Assembly: GCA_965661345.1 (NCBI GenBank)
Contig: CBFIDK010000003.1
Location: forward strand, 62,001-126,000
Source: GCA-2862585 sp965661345
Lineage (GTDB): Bacteria > Bacteroidota > Bacteroidia > Flavobacteriales > UBA7312
DNA: 64,000 nt
Direction of reading: 5' to 3'
Shown piece after piece: positions 1-7,864 of this stretch. The notes under the pieces were generated by a model. The model was not told the origin of the DNA and did no database searches. It was given only the letters and a program-made list of their open reading frames with translations. Within the stretch, counting starts at the first letter, position 1. The number at the start of each line of letters is the position of its first letter. A program made the translations under genes and the position numbers.

Positions 1-1830
1 CACTCGATACTGGAGGGAAATGACACTCTTGTATTGTTACCTACTGGAGGAGGAAAGTCTATCTGCTTCCAAGTACCAAGTATGATGATGGAAGGGATTT
101 GCATAGTCATATCGCCCCTTATTGCATTAATGAACGATCAGGTCTCATCGCTAAGATCTAAAAACATCAAAGCCGTTGCTATTACTTCTGGTATGTCTCA
201 GTCCGAACTCGATATCACTCTTGATAATTGTATTTACGGGAATTATAAGTTTTTATACCTCTCGCCAGAACGTCTAGAAAATGAAATGGTAAAAGTAAGG
301 TTGCAAAAAATGAATATTAACCTCATAGCTGTTGACGAATCGCATTGCATCTCGGAATGGGGCTATAATTTTCGACCATCTTATCTCAAAATTTCTAGTA
401 TTAGAACGATTAGTGACGCGCCAATAGTAGCCTTAACTGCTTCAGCAACTAAAGCTGTAATGAACGATATTCAAGAGAAACTAGAATTCAAAACAAAAAA
501 AGTTATCAGGAGTAGTTTCTACAGAAAAGAATTGTCATATGTTGTTTTAGAGCAAGAAGATAAAGACAGTAAAATGTTGCAGGTTCTCAATAAAGTAAAA
601 GGCTCAGCAATTATTTATTGTCGAACAAGAAAAGAAACCAAAAGAGTGCATACAGTACTTTCAGAATATGGTATTTCATCGCACTACTACCATGCTGGAC
701 TAGATGTAGTTGAAAGAGAATCCAAACAAAAACAGTGGCTTCTAAACCATGTTAGGGTAATGGTAGCTACAAATGCCTTTGGAATGGGAATTGATAAAGC
801 CGATGTGCGATTAGTAATTCACAACCATATCCCCTATTCATTAGAAGCCTATTATCAAGAAGCCGGACGAGCTGGAAGAGACAAAAAATTATCATATGCT
901 ATTATGATATGCAATAAACTCGATGTCCATGAGCTCAAAAAAGATATTGAAAATCATTATCCAGATATTGAAGAAATTAGACATATCTATCAACAATTAG
1001 CAAACTACTATGGGTTAGCAAGTGGAAGCGGGCAATTTTCTGAATTTCCTTTTCAAATAAATGAATTCTGCGAAAAATATTCTTTAAACTATCTGAGAAC
1101 ATTTAATGCGCTAAAGCTTTTGGAAAAAGAAGAGTATTTAAAGTTAAGTGAAGCTATTAACCAACCCTCTCGAATACATTTTAAGGTCTCTCATACCGAA
1201 CTCTACCAATTTCAAATTGCCAATAAGCAGTTTGATTTAATGCTTAAAATTTTACTTAGATCATACGGTACACTATTTGAAGCCTTTACTAAAATCCAAG
1301 AAAGCATTATTGCTAAACGAACACAGCTTTCAACTACTGAAGTAAAAACACTTTTAAATAAACTAAAAGACTTGGATATACTCGAGTATATTCCACAAAA
1401 CAGTACCCCGAAAATATTGTTCCTAAAACAAAGGGTTGAAGCCAAAAAACTAAACCTTTCTAAAGACACTTTGATAAAGAGAAAAAATAACGAAGAAGCT
1501 AAGGCCAACTCTGTTATTGAATACATCAGTAATCAACACTATTGTAGAAGTAGTTTTTTACAAGATTACTTTGGAGATAATAATGTAGAAATGTGTGGCA
1601 AATGCGATGTGTGTTTAGAAAAAAATAAATTAAACATCAGTAATAATGAGTTTGATAACATCATGAAAGCAATCAAAAATCTGATTGAAAAAGAACCCAT
1701 GACCGTGGATAGTATTATTTTAACAATTGTTGAATACAGAGAAGATAAAATAGTTGAAGTTCTGCAGTTTTTAGGGGATAATGGTCAAATCGCTTTTAAC
1801 GAAGAAAAGAAACTTTATTGGGTTTCATAA
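1..1830 (+). CDS. recQ: ATP-dependent DNA helicase RecQ (5' end outside window)
   Basis: Superfamily 2 3'-5' DNA helicase that processes forks and recombination intermediates. The frame is open from base 1, so the start and helicase motif 0 lie left of the window; a TTG at 34 falls inside the Walker A region and is not a start. Visible: Walker A PTGGGKS (visible residues 14-20), the DESHCISEWG box near residue 112, the motif V/VI stretch with ATNAFGMGIDKADVR and QEAGRAGRD, and a zinc-binding Cys set near residues 515-538 ending CGKCDVC. The C-terminal part after the zinc site is short and I see no clear HRDC domain. It is followed after 20 nt by fmt on the same strand. Confidence 0.96.
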   Translation, partial: HSILEGNDTLVLLPTGGGKSICFQVPSMMMEGICIVISPLIALMNDQVSSLRSKNIKAVAITSGMSQSELDITLDNCIYGNYKFLYLSPERLENEMVKVRLQKMNINLIAVDESHCISEWGYNFRPSYLKISSIRTISDAPIVALTASATKAVMNDIQEKLEFKTKKVIRSSFYRKELSYVVLEQEDKDSKMLQVLNKVKGSAIIYCRTRKETKRVHTVLSEYGISSHYYHAGLDVVERESKQKQWLLNHVRVMVATNAFGMGIDKADVRLVIHNHIPYSLEAYYQEAGRAGRDKKLSYAIMICNKLDVHELKKDIENHYPDIEEIRHIYQQLANYYGLASGSGQFSEFPFQINEFCEKYSLNYLRTFNALKLLEKEEYLKLSEAINQPSRIHFKVSHTELYQFQIANKQFDLMLKILLRSYGTLFEAFTKIQESIIAKRTQLSTTEVKTLLNKLKDLDILEYIPQNSTPKILFLKQRVEAKKLNLSKDTLIKRKNNEEAKANSVIEYISNQHYCRSSFLQDYFGDNNVEMCGKCDVCLEKNKLNISNNEFDNIMKAIKNLIEKEPMTVDSIILTIVEYREDKIVEVLQFLGDNGQIAFNEEKKLYWVS

Positions 1831-1850
1831 AAAGTGTAATTTCGTCAACA

Positions 1851-2795
1851 ATGAAATCGAAACTTAGAATTGTATTCATGGGCACTCCAGATTTTGCTAC
1901 TCATAGTTTAAAACTACTGGTAGAATCTGGTTACAATGTTGTTGGTGTAATCACTGCTCCCGACAAGCCTTCAGGTAGAGGTCAGAAAATGTCTTTTTCT
2001 TCAGTAAAAGAATATGCTCTTCTGAAAAACCTTTACCTCATGCAGCCCAAGAATTTGAAAGATGAAGCGTTTATAAATGAATTGAAGTCTTTAAAAGTAG
2101 ATGTTCAAATTGTAGTTGCCTTTAGAATGTTACCAGAATTGGTTTGGAGTATGCCCACTAAAGGCACCTTAAATTTACACGCTTCATTATTACCAAAATA
2201 CAGAGGCGCTGCACCAATTAATTGGGCCATTATAAATGGAGAAAACGAAAGTGGAGTAAGCACCTTTTTTATTGAAAAAGAAATAGATACTGGAAACATC
2301 ATTTTACAAGAAAAAGTATCAATTGGTCCAGATGAAAATGCAGGTCATCTTCACGATAAATTAATGGAGATAGGCGCTAAATTAGTTTGTGAAACTATTG
2401 ACAAGATTGATTCAGGTAAAATTGAAGCCAAAGCTCAAAATGGCACAATAACTCAAGCTCCAAAAATCTTCAAAAAAGATTGTAAAATCGATTGGAACGA
2501 TAGCCTAATTAACATTCACAATTTTATCAGAGGACTATCCCCCTACCCATCCGCCTGGACTTTTATCGATGAAGAACTAAACCAAAGTCTAAAAATATTC
2601 AAATCATCTGTCATTGAATCTGCGCACTCAGAAGGTATTGGGAAAATTACCGTCGATGAAAATAATACTCTAAAAGTAGCCGTAAAAGGAGGCTATATAC
2701 AACTTCATGAAATTCAACTTTCTGGAAGAAAAAAAATGAAAACAGAAGACTTTTTAAGAGGCTATCAGTTTGCAAAGAATACAATTTTAAAATAA
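1851..2795 (+). CDS. fmt: methionyl-tRNA formyltransferase
   Basis: Transfers a formyl group from 10-formyl-THF to initiator Met-tRNA. The 314-residue length fits the family. The N-terminal formyltransferase domain shows FMGTPDFA at the start, the active-site segment LNLHASLLPKYRGAAPINW (Asn and His of the catalytic triad) and the Asp in EKEIDTGNI; the C-terminal half carries the tRNA-binding OB-like domain. I use the ATG at 1851, because the open frame upstream (TTG at 1818) overlaps recQ and adds no conserved sequence. Its TAA shares its last base with the ATG of the next gene (TAATG), so the two are probably translationally coupled. Confidence 0.96.
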   Translation: MKSKLRIVFMGTPDFATHSLKLLVESGYNVVGVITAPDKPSGRGQKMSFSSVKEYALLKNLYLMQPKNLKDEAFINELKSLKVDVQIVVAFRMLPELVWSMPTKGTLNLHASLLPKYRGAAPINWAIINGENESGVSTFFIEKEIDTGNIILQEKVSIGPDENAGHLHDKLMEIGAKLVCETIDKIDSGKIEAKAQNGTITQAPKIFKKDCKIDWNDSLINIHNFIRGLSPYPSAWTFIDEELNQSLKIFKSSVIESAHSEGIGKITVDENNTLKVAVKGGYIQLHEIQLSGRKKMKTEDFLRGYQFAKNTILK

Positions 2796-3469
2796 TGAAA
2801 CCCTTAACAAATCATTTATTAAAACTTATTACTGATAATAGGAAGGAACTCTTTTTATCAAATTTAGAAAAGAGAACAAAATACCTAACTGTCGTATTAG
2901 AGAATATATACCAACCATTAAATGCAAGTGCAGTTTTACGGTCCTGCGATTGCTTTGGTGTACAAGACGTTCATGTCATTGAAAATTATAACGAATTTTC
3001 TCCAGATACTGAAGTAAGCATGGGCTCATCAAACTGGCTGAGTATTCACAGGTACAATCAAAAAGAAAACAACACAGCAAATTGTATCAAGGCTTTAAAA
3101 AAAGACGGATATAGAATCATTGCAGCCTGTCCAGATGAGACTAAAAAAACAATTGAAGAATTTGATTTGTCAAAAGGAAAAACAGCCTTATTCTTTGGAG
3201 CAGAAGTCGATGGGCTAAGTGCCACTGTCTTAGATGAAGCCGATGAATGTATTACTATTCCAATGTATGGCTTTACAGAAAGTTTTAATCTATCCGTATC
3301 TGCCGCCATTTGCCTTTACCAAATGCGAATGAAACTAGAACAAAATCCTATAAATTGGCAACTTAATGATGAAGATAAAAATCAAGTTTTACTAGAATGG
3401 CTACGCTACAGCATAGACCGTTGTGAAATAATTGAAAAAGATTTTTACGAAAACAGATTAGGGCGCTAA
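2795..3469 (+). CDS. trmH: SpoU/TrmH-family tRNA 2'-O-ribose methyltransferase
   Basis: SPOUT-class RNA methyltransferase, best matched to TrmH, which methylates the 2'-OH of G18 in tRNA. Motif 1 is NASAVLRSCDCFGV near residue 49; motif 2 is FFGAEVDGLS; motif 3 is ITIPMYGFTESFNLSVS, the knot that binds SAM. The 224-residue length and the trailing helical region fit TrmH rather than the longer TrmB/RlmB type. Start overlaps fmt by one base. Its 3' end overlaps the convergent pdxH by 12 bp. The precise RNA target is inferred from the family. Confidence 0.88.
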   Translation: MKPLTNHLLKLITDNRKELFLSNLEKRTKYLTVVLENIYQPLNASAVLRSCDCFGVQDVHVIENYNEFSPDTEVSMGSSNWLSIHRYNQKENNTANCIKALKKDGYRIIAACPDETKKTIEEFDLSKGKTALFFGAEVDGLSATVLDEADECITIPMYGFTESFNLSVSAAICLYQMRMKLEQNPINWQLNDEDKNQVLLEWLRYSIDRCEIIEKDFYENRLGR

Positions 3470-4090
3470 GCGTTCAATTTTCCATTCCTCTCCTTCTAGC
3501 TTATAGACAAACCTATCGTGCAGACGGCTTGACCTACCCTGCCAAAATTCAATTTTATCAGCGACAACACAATATCCTCCCCAATGTGGAGGGCGCGGAA
3601 CATCGTCGCTGTATTTAGAGGAAAACGCTTTTACGTTATTATTTAAAACATCTCTTGATTCAATAATTGAACTTTGAGGCGAAGACCACGCACCTATTTT
3701 ACTTTCATAGGGGCGGCTATTAAAATAGTCATCCGAAGCATCTGCAGCTAACTTTTCTATTCGACCGCTTACTCTTACTTGCCTTTCTACCTCATTCCAA
3801 AAGAAATTCATGCACACAAATGGATTACTATCAATATCTTGTGACTTTTGGCTATTATAGTTTGTGAAAAAGTTAAACCCTTTATTAGTCAGCTCGCGAA
3901 GCAAAAGTACTCTTGAACTTGGTTTTCCTTCAGAATTCACTGTTGATAAAACAAAAGCATTGGGCTCAACAACTTGCTTTAAAGCATCTGTCATCCACAA
4001 ATTAAATAACTCATGAGGATGGGCGGTCAAATCATCAAAATTCAACTCATTTTTAACATAATCAGTCCTGATGTTTTTAATACTCTTCAT
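3458..4090 (-). CDS. pdxH: pyridoxamine 5'-phosphate oxidase
   Basis: FMN-dependent oxidase converting pyridoxamine or pyridoxine 5'-phosphate into pyridoxal 5'-phosphate. The 210-residue protein is full length. Key segments: SSRVLLLRE and NYNSQKSQDI (FMN phosphate contacts), FFWNEVERQVRVSGRIEKL, the signature PRPPHWGGYCV and the C-terminal WQGRSSRLHDRFVY, ending in the family-typical WKIERLAP. A -7 box TAATTTTG ends four bases before the ATG, so the mRNA is predicted to be leaderless. The promoter lies back to back with that of ispH. Confidence 0.97.
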   Translation of the reverse strand: MKSIKNIRTDYVKNELNFDDLTAHPHELFNLWMTDALKQVVEPNAFVLSTVNSEGKPSSRVLLLRELTNKGFNFFTNYNSQKSQDIDSNPFVCMNFFWNEVERQVRVSGRIEKLAADASDDYFNSRPYESKIGAWSSPQSSIIESRDVLNNNVKAFSSKYSDDVPRPPHWGGYCVVADKIEFWQGRSSRLHDRFVYKLEGEEWKIERLAP

Positions 4091-4094
4091 AAAT

Positions 4095-4102
4095 CAAAAT
4101 TA
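4095..4102 (-). promoter_or_regulatory. -7 promoter box of pdxH
   Basis: TAATTTTG on the minus strand matches the Bacteroidota -7 consensus TAnnTTTG. It ends 4 nt before the pdxH ATG and lies 2 nt from the oppositely oriented ispH box. No clear -33 TTG was found at standard spacing. Confidence 0.6.
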
Positions 4103-4104
4103 CC

Positions 4105-4112
4105 TATTTTTG
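4105..4112 (+). promoter_or_regulatory. -7 promoter box of ispH
   Basis: TATTTTTG matches TAnnTTTG, 38 nt before the ispH ATG, divergent from and almost touching the pdxH box. Confidence 0.6.
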
Positions 4113-4150
4113 TTGAGCTTAATTAACTAATTCATTAGTTTTTACCCAAT

Positions 4151-5377
4151 ATGAAAAAATTCGATGTACCAGAATTTTACCGTTCTTCAATAATTGCTTC
4201 TATTAAAGAAAAACGACAAACTCTTGATCCTAAAAAGAAAGATTTCACGCCTTCTATAGTAAATTTCGGACCAGTTCAATTTCATCTTGCCAGACACTTT
4301 GGCTTTTGTTACGGTGTTGAAAACGCTATTGAAATATCCTACAGAGCTATTGAAGAAAATCCTGGTAAAAACATCTACTTATTAAGTCAGATGATTCACA
4401 ACCCCATAGTCAATGATGATTTAATTTCAAGAGGATTAAAATTTATCTTAGACACTGAAGGCAATCAACTTATAGATTGGGAGAAAATTAATTCTGATGA
4501 TGTAGTAATTACTCCAGCATTTGGTACAACCATCGAAATCAAAAAATTACTTGAGGACAAGGGTATTAAATTAGAAAAATACGATACGACTTGCCCATTC
4601 GTAACTCGAGTATGGAAAAAAGCAAGTAGCATTGGTACTAATGATTATTCTATTATTATTCATGGTAAACACAAACATGAAGAGACTAAAGCCACTTTTT
4701 CACATTCTACACAGAATGCACCTTCATTAATAATTAAAGATTTAGATGAAGCAAAGAAATTAGTTGATTTTATTGATGGTAAACTTCCAGAAGAAGATTT
4801 TTACACTTTTTTTAAAGACAAATATTCTGAAGGTTTTAATTTAAAAAAGGATTTAAAAAAGATAGGTGTTGTCAATCAGACTACCATGTTGGCAAGTGAA
4901 ACTGAGGAAATTTCAAATTTTCTGAAAGACTTTATCATTAACAAACATGGTGAAGACAACTATAAAGATTATTTTGCTGATACTAGAGATACGCTTTGCT
5001 ATGCTACCAACGAGAATCAAAAAGCTACATATGGTTTATTAAATGAGTCGGCTGACATTGCTATTGTTGTCGGTGGGTACAATAGTTCAAATACTTCTCA
5101 CTTAGTCGAATTGTGCGAACACAAATTACCTACCTATTTCATAAAATCGTATGAAGAAATATTGTCAAGAGATATCATCAGGCATTTCAAATATGAAAGT
5201 AAAGAAATTATTGAGACTGCTAATTTTTTACCCAACAAAGAGAAGGTAAAAATCATATTAACTTCAGGTGCTTCATGTCCTGACTCTGAGGTGGATAAAG
5301 TACTTAATAAATTATTGTCGTTTTTTGAGGGTGTAAGTCCAGTTGATGAAGTCCTTAACGACTTTAGTTCGAAATAA
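4151..5377 (+). CDS. ispH: 4-hydroxy-3-methylbut-2-enyl diphosphate reductase
   Basis: Last enzyme of the MEP isoprenoid pathway: a 4Fe-4S reductase forming IPP and DMAPP from HMBPP. The cluster cysteines are in HFGFCYGVENAI, DTTCPFVTRVWK and DTLCYATNENQKA. The C-terminal TSGASCPDSEVDKV matches the substrate-binding SGAS motif. At 408 residues it is longer than the roughly 310-residue proteobacterial enzyme; the extra length is an N-terminal extension of about 40 residues plus internal insertions, as I recall for Bacteroidota IspH. The 3' end overlaps the convergent cmk by 14 bp. Confidence 0.95.
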   Translation: MKKFDVPEFYRSSIIASIKEKRQTLDPKKKDFTPSIVNFGPVQFHLARHFGFCYGVENAIEISYRAIEENPGKNIYLLSQMIHNPIVNDDLISRGLKFILDTEGNQLIDWEKINSDDVVITPAFGTTIEIKKLLEDKGIKLEKYDTTCPFVTRVWKKASSIGTNDYSIIIHGKHKHEETKATFSHSTQNAPSLIIKDLDEAKKLVDFIDGKLPEEDFYTFFKDKYSEGFNLKKDLKKIGVVNQTTMLASETEEISNFLKDFIINKHGEDNYKDYFADTRDTLCYATNENQKATYGLLNESADIAIVVGGYNSSNTSHLVELCEHKLPTYFIKSYEEILSRDIIRHFKYESKEIIETANFLPNKEKVKIILTSGASCPDSEVDKVLNKLLSFFEGVSPVDEVLNDFSSK

Positions 5378-6041
5378 TATTCTGGTAAGACTTCAGAACG
5401 GTTTCAAACTGCTCTTCTTTACTCATATTAGTATTATCGATAACGACAGCATTTTCTGAAATTATAAGTGGATTTTCCTTTCTTGTACTGTCATCATTAT
5501 CGCGCTCTTTTAAGTTATTGAGTACATCTTCAAAACTAACGTCTTTCAGCTCCAAAGCTCTTCTTCTAGCACGTTCTTCAACAGAGGCCGTAACAAAAAG
5601 TTTTAGTTCAGCATCGGGAAAAACTACAGAGCCAATGTCTCTACCGTCCATCACAACCCCTTTATTTTTTCCTATTTCTCTTTGAATTGAAATCATTTTT
5701 TGTCTAACGGCTTTGATTTTACTGATTTTACTGACATTTTCAGAAACCCACAATCCACGAATCTCGTTTTCTACATTTTGACCATCAAGAAAAGTTTGAC
5801 ATTGATTTTTTTCTTTGTCGTACTCAAATGATACCGTTACTTCATCCAATTTTTCAAGTAGCTTCTTTTCATCGATTATGCCCTCAGAAATAATAGTATT
5901 CCTTAAAGCATACAAACAAATTGCTCTATACATAGCGCCTGTATCAATGTATATGTACCCTAAATAATTAGCTAATTGCTTAGCAATGGTACTCTTACCG
6001 CAGGAAGAATGTCCATCAATTGCTATGTTAATTTTTTTCAT
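5364..6041 (-). CDS. cmk: cytidylate kinase
   Basis: Phosphorylates CMP/dCMP with ATP. The 225-residue protein starts with the P-loop IAIDGHSSCGKSTIAKQL, followed by YIDTGAMYRAI (substrate site), DGRDIGSVVFPDAELK and the arginine-rich lid ASVEERARRRALEL. The start overlaps the 3' end of porQ by 14 bp, so both are likely on one transcript. A porQ-cmk pairing is known in other Bacteroidota. Confidence 0.96.
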   Translation of the reverse strand: MKKINIAIDGHSSCGKSTIAKQLANYLGYIYIDTGAMYRAICLYALRNTIISEGIIDEKKLLEKLDEVTVSFEYDKEKNQCQTFLDGQNVENEIRGLWVSENVSKISKIKAVRQKMISIQREIGKNKGVVMDGRDIGSVVFPDAELKLFVTASVEERARRRALELKDVSFEDVLNNLKERDNDDSTRKENPLIISENAVVIDNTNMSKEEQFETVLKSYQNIISN

Positions 6042-7056
6042 CTTTTTTATAGAACTTGGAAAAATCAGTGATAAAGGAAAAGTAATTTGGTGAACCGTGC
6101 AAGTGATATGTTGATCTACCGTAATTTATTGTAAAATGGGATAATTTTATGCCAACACCCCAAGAAAAACCAACCGTCCCTAAATAAGAATTAAGTTTTA
6201 GCTCTTGCCTTCTTCTTGGGTTATATCCCATGCGTAATTGAATACGTTTACCAATACTTAATTCACCGCCAAAATCAATGTGCCTAAATAGTTTAGCACC
6301 AAAACCTTTTTCTGTAAAAGCGTCTGCACTAATGTTCGAGTTAGCGTCTTCAAAATTATTGATTAAATCCCAACGTTCAATGTTTCTGTAAGCTAGCGAA
6401 AATTGAAAAGGAAGATGTTCTAGTCGTTTAGATACACCAAAATCTAATTGAAATGGCAATTCCTCACTTAAGTTTGCATAACTACTAAGTTGTCTTCCAT
6501 AATTTTTAGCAATTAAAGACATGAAAAGGTTTTTTTCTACATCTGTATATGCTAAGGCTAAATCAGAGGCGATTGCTGAAGATTGATAGTTTTCGAAATT
6601 TGAAAATAATGACTTTAAATTAGCGCCTAAGATCCATTTCTCAGTAAGTCGTTTACTGACTCCTAATGAGACTATTTGTTCATTTGCATTAAATGTCCCT
6701 AAGCTTTGTGACGTATAGTCCGTATGAATAAAGTCTCCGTAACCTATTGATTTGATTGAAACTCCAACAGTTCCAAATTGTTTTAACGGAAAAGCGTAAG
6801 AAGCAGAGATAAAGTTTATGTCAGCAAAATAATCCACAAAATTCAAGGATAATTTATGGTACATCTCGTCATTAAGCATAGATGGGTTATTGATGCCATT
6901 TTCAACATCACCATCATAGATTGAAACAGGTTGATTAAGTACGGCTTGTCTAGAAGAAAAAGATGAATTTAAGGATTGATAGGCGTCATTTTCATATTGA
7001 GCTAACAGACTTGCGTTAGCTAAAAATATAAACATCAAAAGAGCGATTAATCTCAT
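6028..7056 (-). CDS. porQ: type IX secretion system protein PorQ
   Basis: Outer-membrane beta-barrel protein linked to the T9SS (cell-surface attachment complex in Porphyromonas). The 342-residue product has a signal peptide (MRLIALLMFIFLANASLLAQ), then the family-typical region with NNPSMLNDEMYHKLSLNFV and barrel-like alternating strands (ISASYAFPLKQFGTVGVSI, VSLGVSKRLTEKW). It ends in strand-rich sequence. I chose ATG 7056 over an upstream TTG because the signal peptide begins there. Assignment rests on overall sequence resemblance and the overlap with cmk. Confidence 0.85.
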   Translation of the reverse strand: MRLIALLMFIFLANASLLAQYENDAYQSLNSSFSSRQAVLNQPVSIYDGDVENGINNPSMLNDEMYHKLSLNFVDYFADINFISASYAFPLKQFGTVGVSIKSIGYGDFIHTDYTSQSLGTFNANEQIVSLGVSKRLTEKWILGANLKSLFSNFENYQSSAIASDLALAYTDVEKNLFMSLIAKNYGRQLSSYANLSEELPFQLDFGVSKRLEHLPFQFSLAYRNIERWDLINNFEDANSNISADAFTEKGFGAKLFRHIDFGGELSIGKRIQLRMGYNPRRRQELKLNSYLGTVGFSWGVGIKLSHFTINYGRSTYHLHGSPNYFSFITDFSKFYKKDEKN

Positions 7057-7112
7057 TACACAAAGAAACAAATGTTTTAAATATAACGCCTCTTAATTTG
7101 TACTTATTATAT

Positions 7113-7142
7113 AAAAAAAGCACGGCTAGAAACCGTGCTTTT
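7113..7142 (-). terminator. Rho-independent terminator
   Basis: A 10-bp perfect stem AAAAGCACGG / CCGTGCTTTT with a 7-nt loop; on the minus strand it is followed by a T run. It lies 20 nt downstream of the outer-membrane protein gene at 7163 and separates it from porQ. Confidence 0.9.
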
Positions 7143-7162
7143 AAATTGTCTGTATTGTTTAT

Positions 7163-7819
7163 TTAAAATGATATACCTACATCAAATCCAATTTTAGGAA
7201 CTATACCAGTATATCCTCTTTCTGGAGCATAAAATTCAATTTCCTTAGGCTTATTTTCAATTACAGAAGAACGTAATCCGCCTCCAACAAAGAAATCTAA
7301 AGAAAGATTATTAGAGAAAATCATTTGGAATCCCATTACGATACCACCTTCCATTTGCTTCACCTCATACTCGTCAGTTTTTCTAACGCTAGAGTATCCA
7401 ATTCCATCAATATACGTTGAACCAATATAATTGCCATTTTCATCGTAGTTTGGTTTCTGATAAGGCTCTATTTCCCAGCTAGTAATGTATCTATCGTACT
7501 GTTGTACAAAGTATTTACCGTTTCCATATAATCCAGCATAAACACCCGATAATGGTGAGTCACTAGAATTATTAATAGCTGGTTTGAAAACGTATTTTCT
7601 CAACTGAAGTTCACCCATCCAACCGTATTCATCGCCGTTTTCAGTAAGGTTATAACCCCCTGATAAAGTAAATGAATTGTTGTTTGAAAGAGCACGTTCA
7701 TAAGTGGAGTAAATTGTTCCATCTACAAAATGGAAAGGACTGACTTTTACCAGTGCGTCTTGTGAAAAAGAAGCAAAAGCCAAAGATAATGCTGAAGTAA
7801 GCAAAAGAATTTTTTTCAT
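7163..7819 (-). CDS. outer-membrane beta-barrel protein, function unknown
   Basis: A 218-residue protein with a clear signal peptide (MKKILLLTSALSLAFASFSQ, cut after SFSQ) and an alternating hydrophobic pattern ending in VPKIGFDVGISF, typical of a small outer-membrane barrel. The opening VKVSPFHFVDGTIYSTYERA resembles Bacteroidota proteins of the DUF3575/porin-like group, but I cannot name a ligand. ATG 7819 is preferred to an upstream TTG. It has its own promoter (7844-7851) and terminator, so it is a single-gene unit. Confidence 0.7.
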   Translation of the reverse strand: MKKILLLTSALSLAFASFSQDALVKVSPFHFVDGTIYSTYERALSNNNSFTLSGGYNLTENGDEYGWMGELQLRKYVFKPAINNSSDSPLSGVYAGLYGNGKYFVQQYDRYITSWEIEPYQKPNYDENGNYIGSTYIDGIGYSSVRKTDEYEVKQMEGGIVMGFQMIFSNNLSLDFFVGGGLRSSVIENKPKEIEFYAPERGYTGIVPKIGFDVGISF

Positions 7820-7843
7820 CGTTTTAAATTTAAGTTTGGTTGA

Positions 7844-7851
7844 CAAATGTA
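7844..7851 (-). promoter_or_regulatory. -7 promoter box of the 7163-7819 gene
   Basis: TACATTTG on the minus strand matches TAnnTTTG and lies 24 nt before the ATG. Confidence 0.55.
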
Positions 7852-7864
7852 TAAAGATTTTTTT

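Noticed and set aside
34..36. TTG as the start of recQ
   Set aside because: It lies at the beginning of the Walker A segment, and the frame stays open and RecQ-like up to base 1, so the gene simply starts outside the window.
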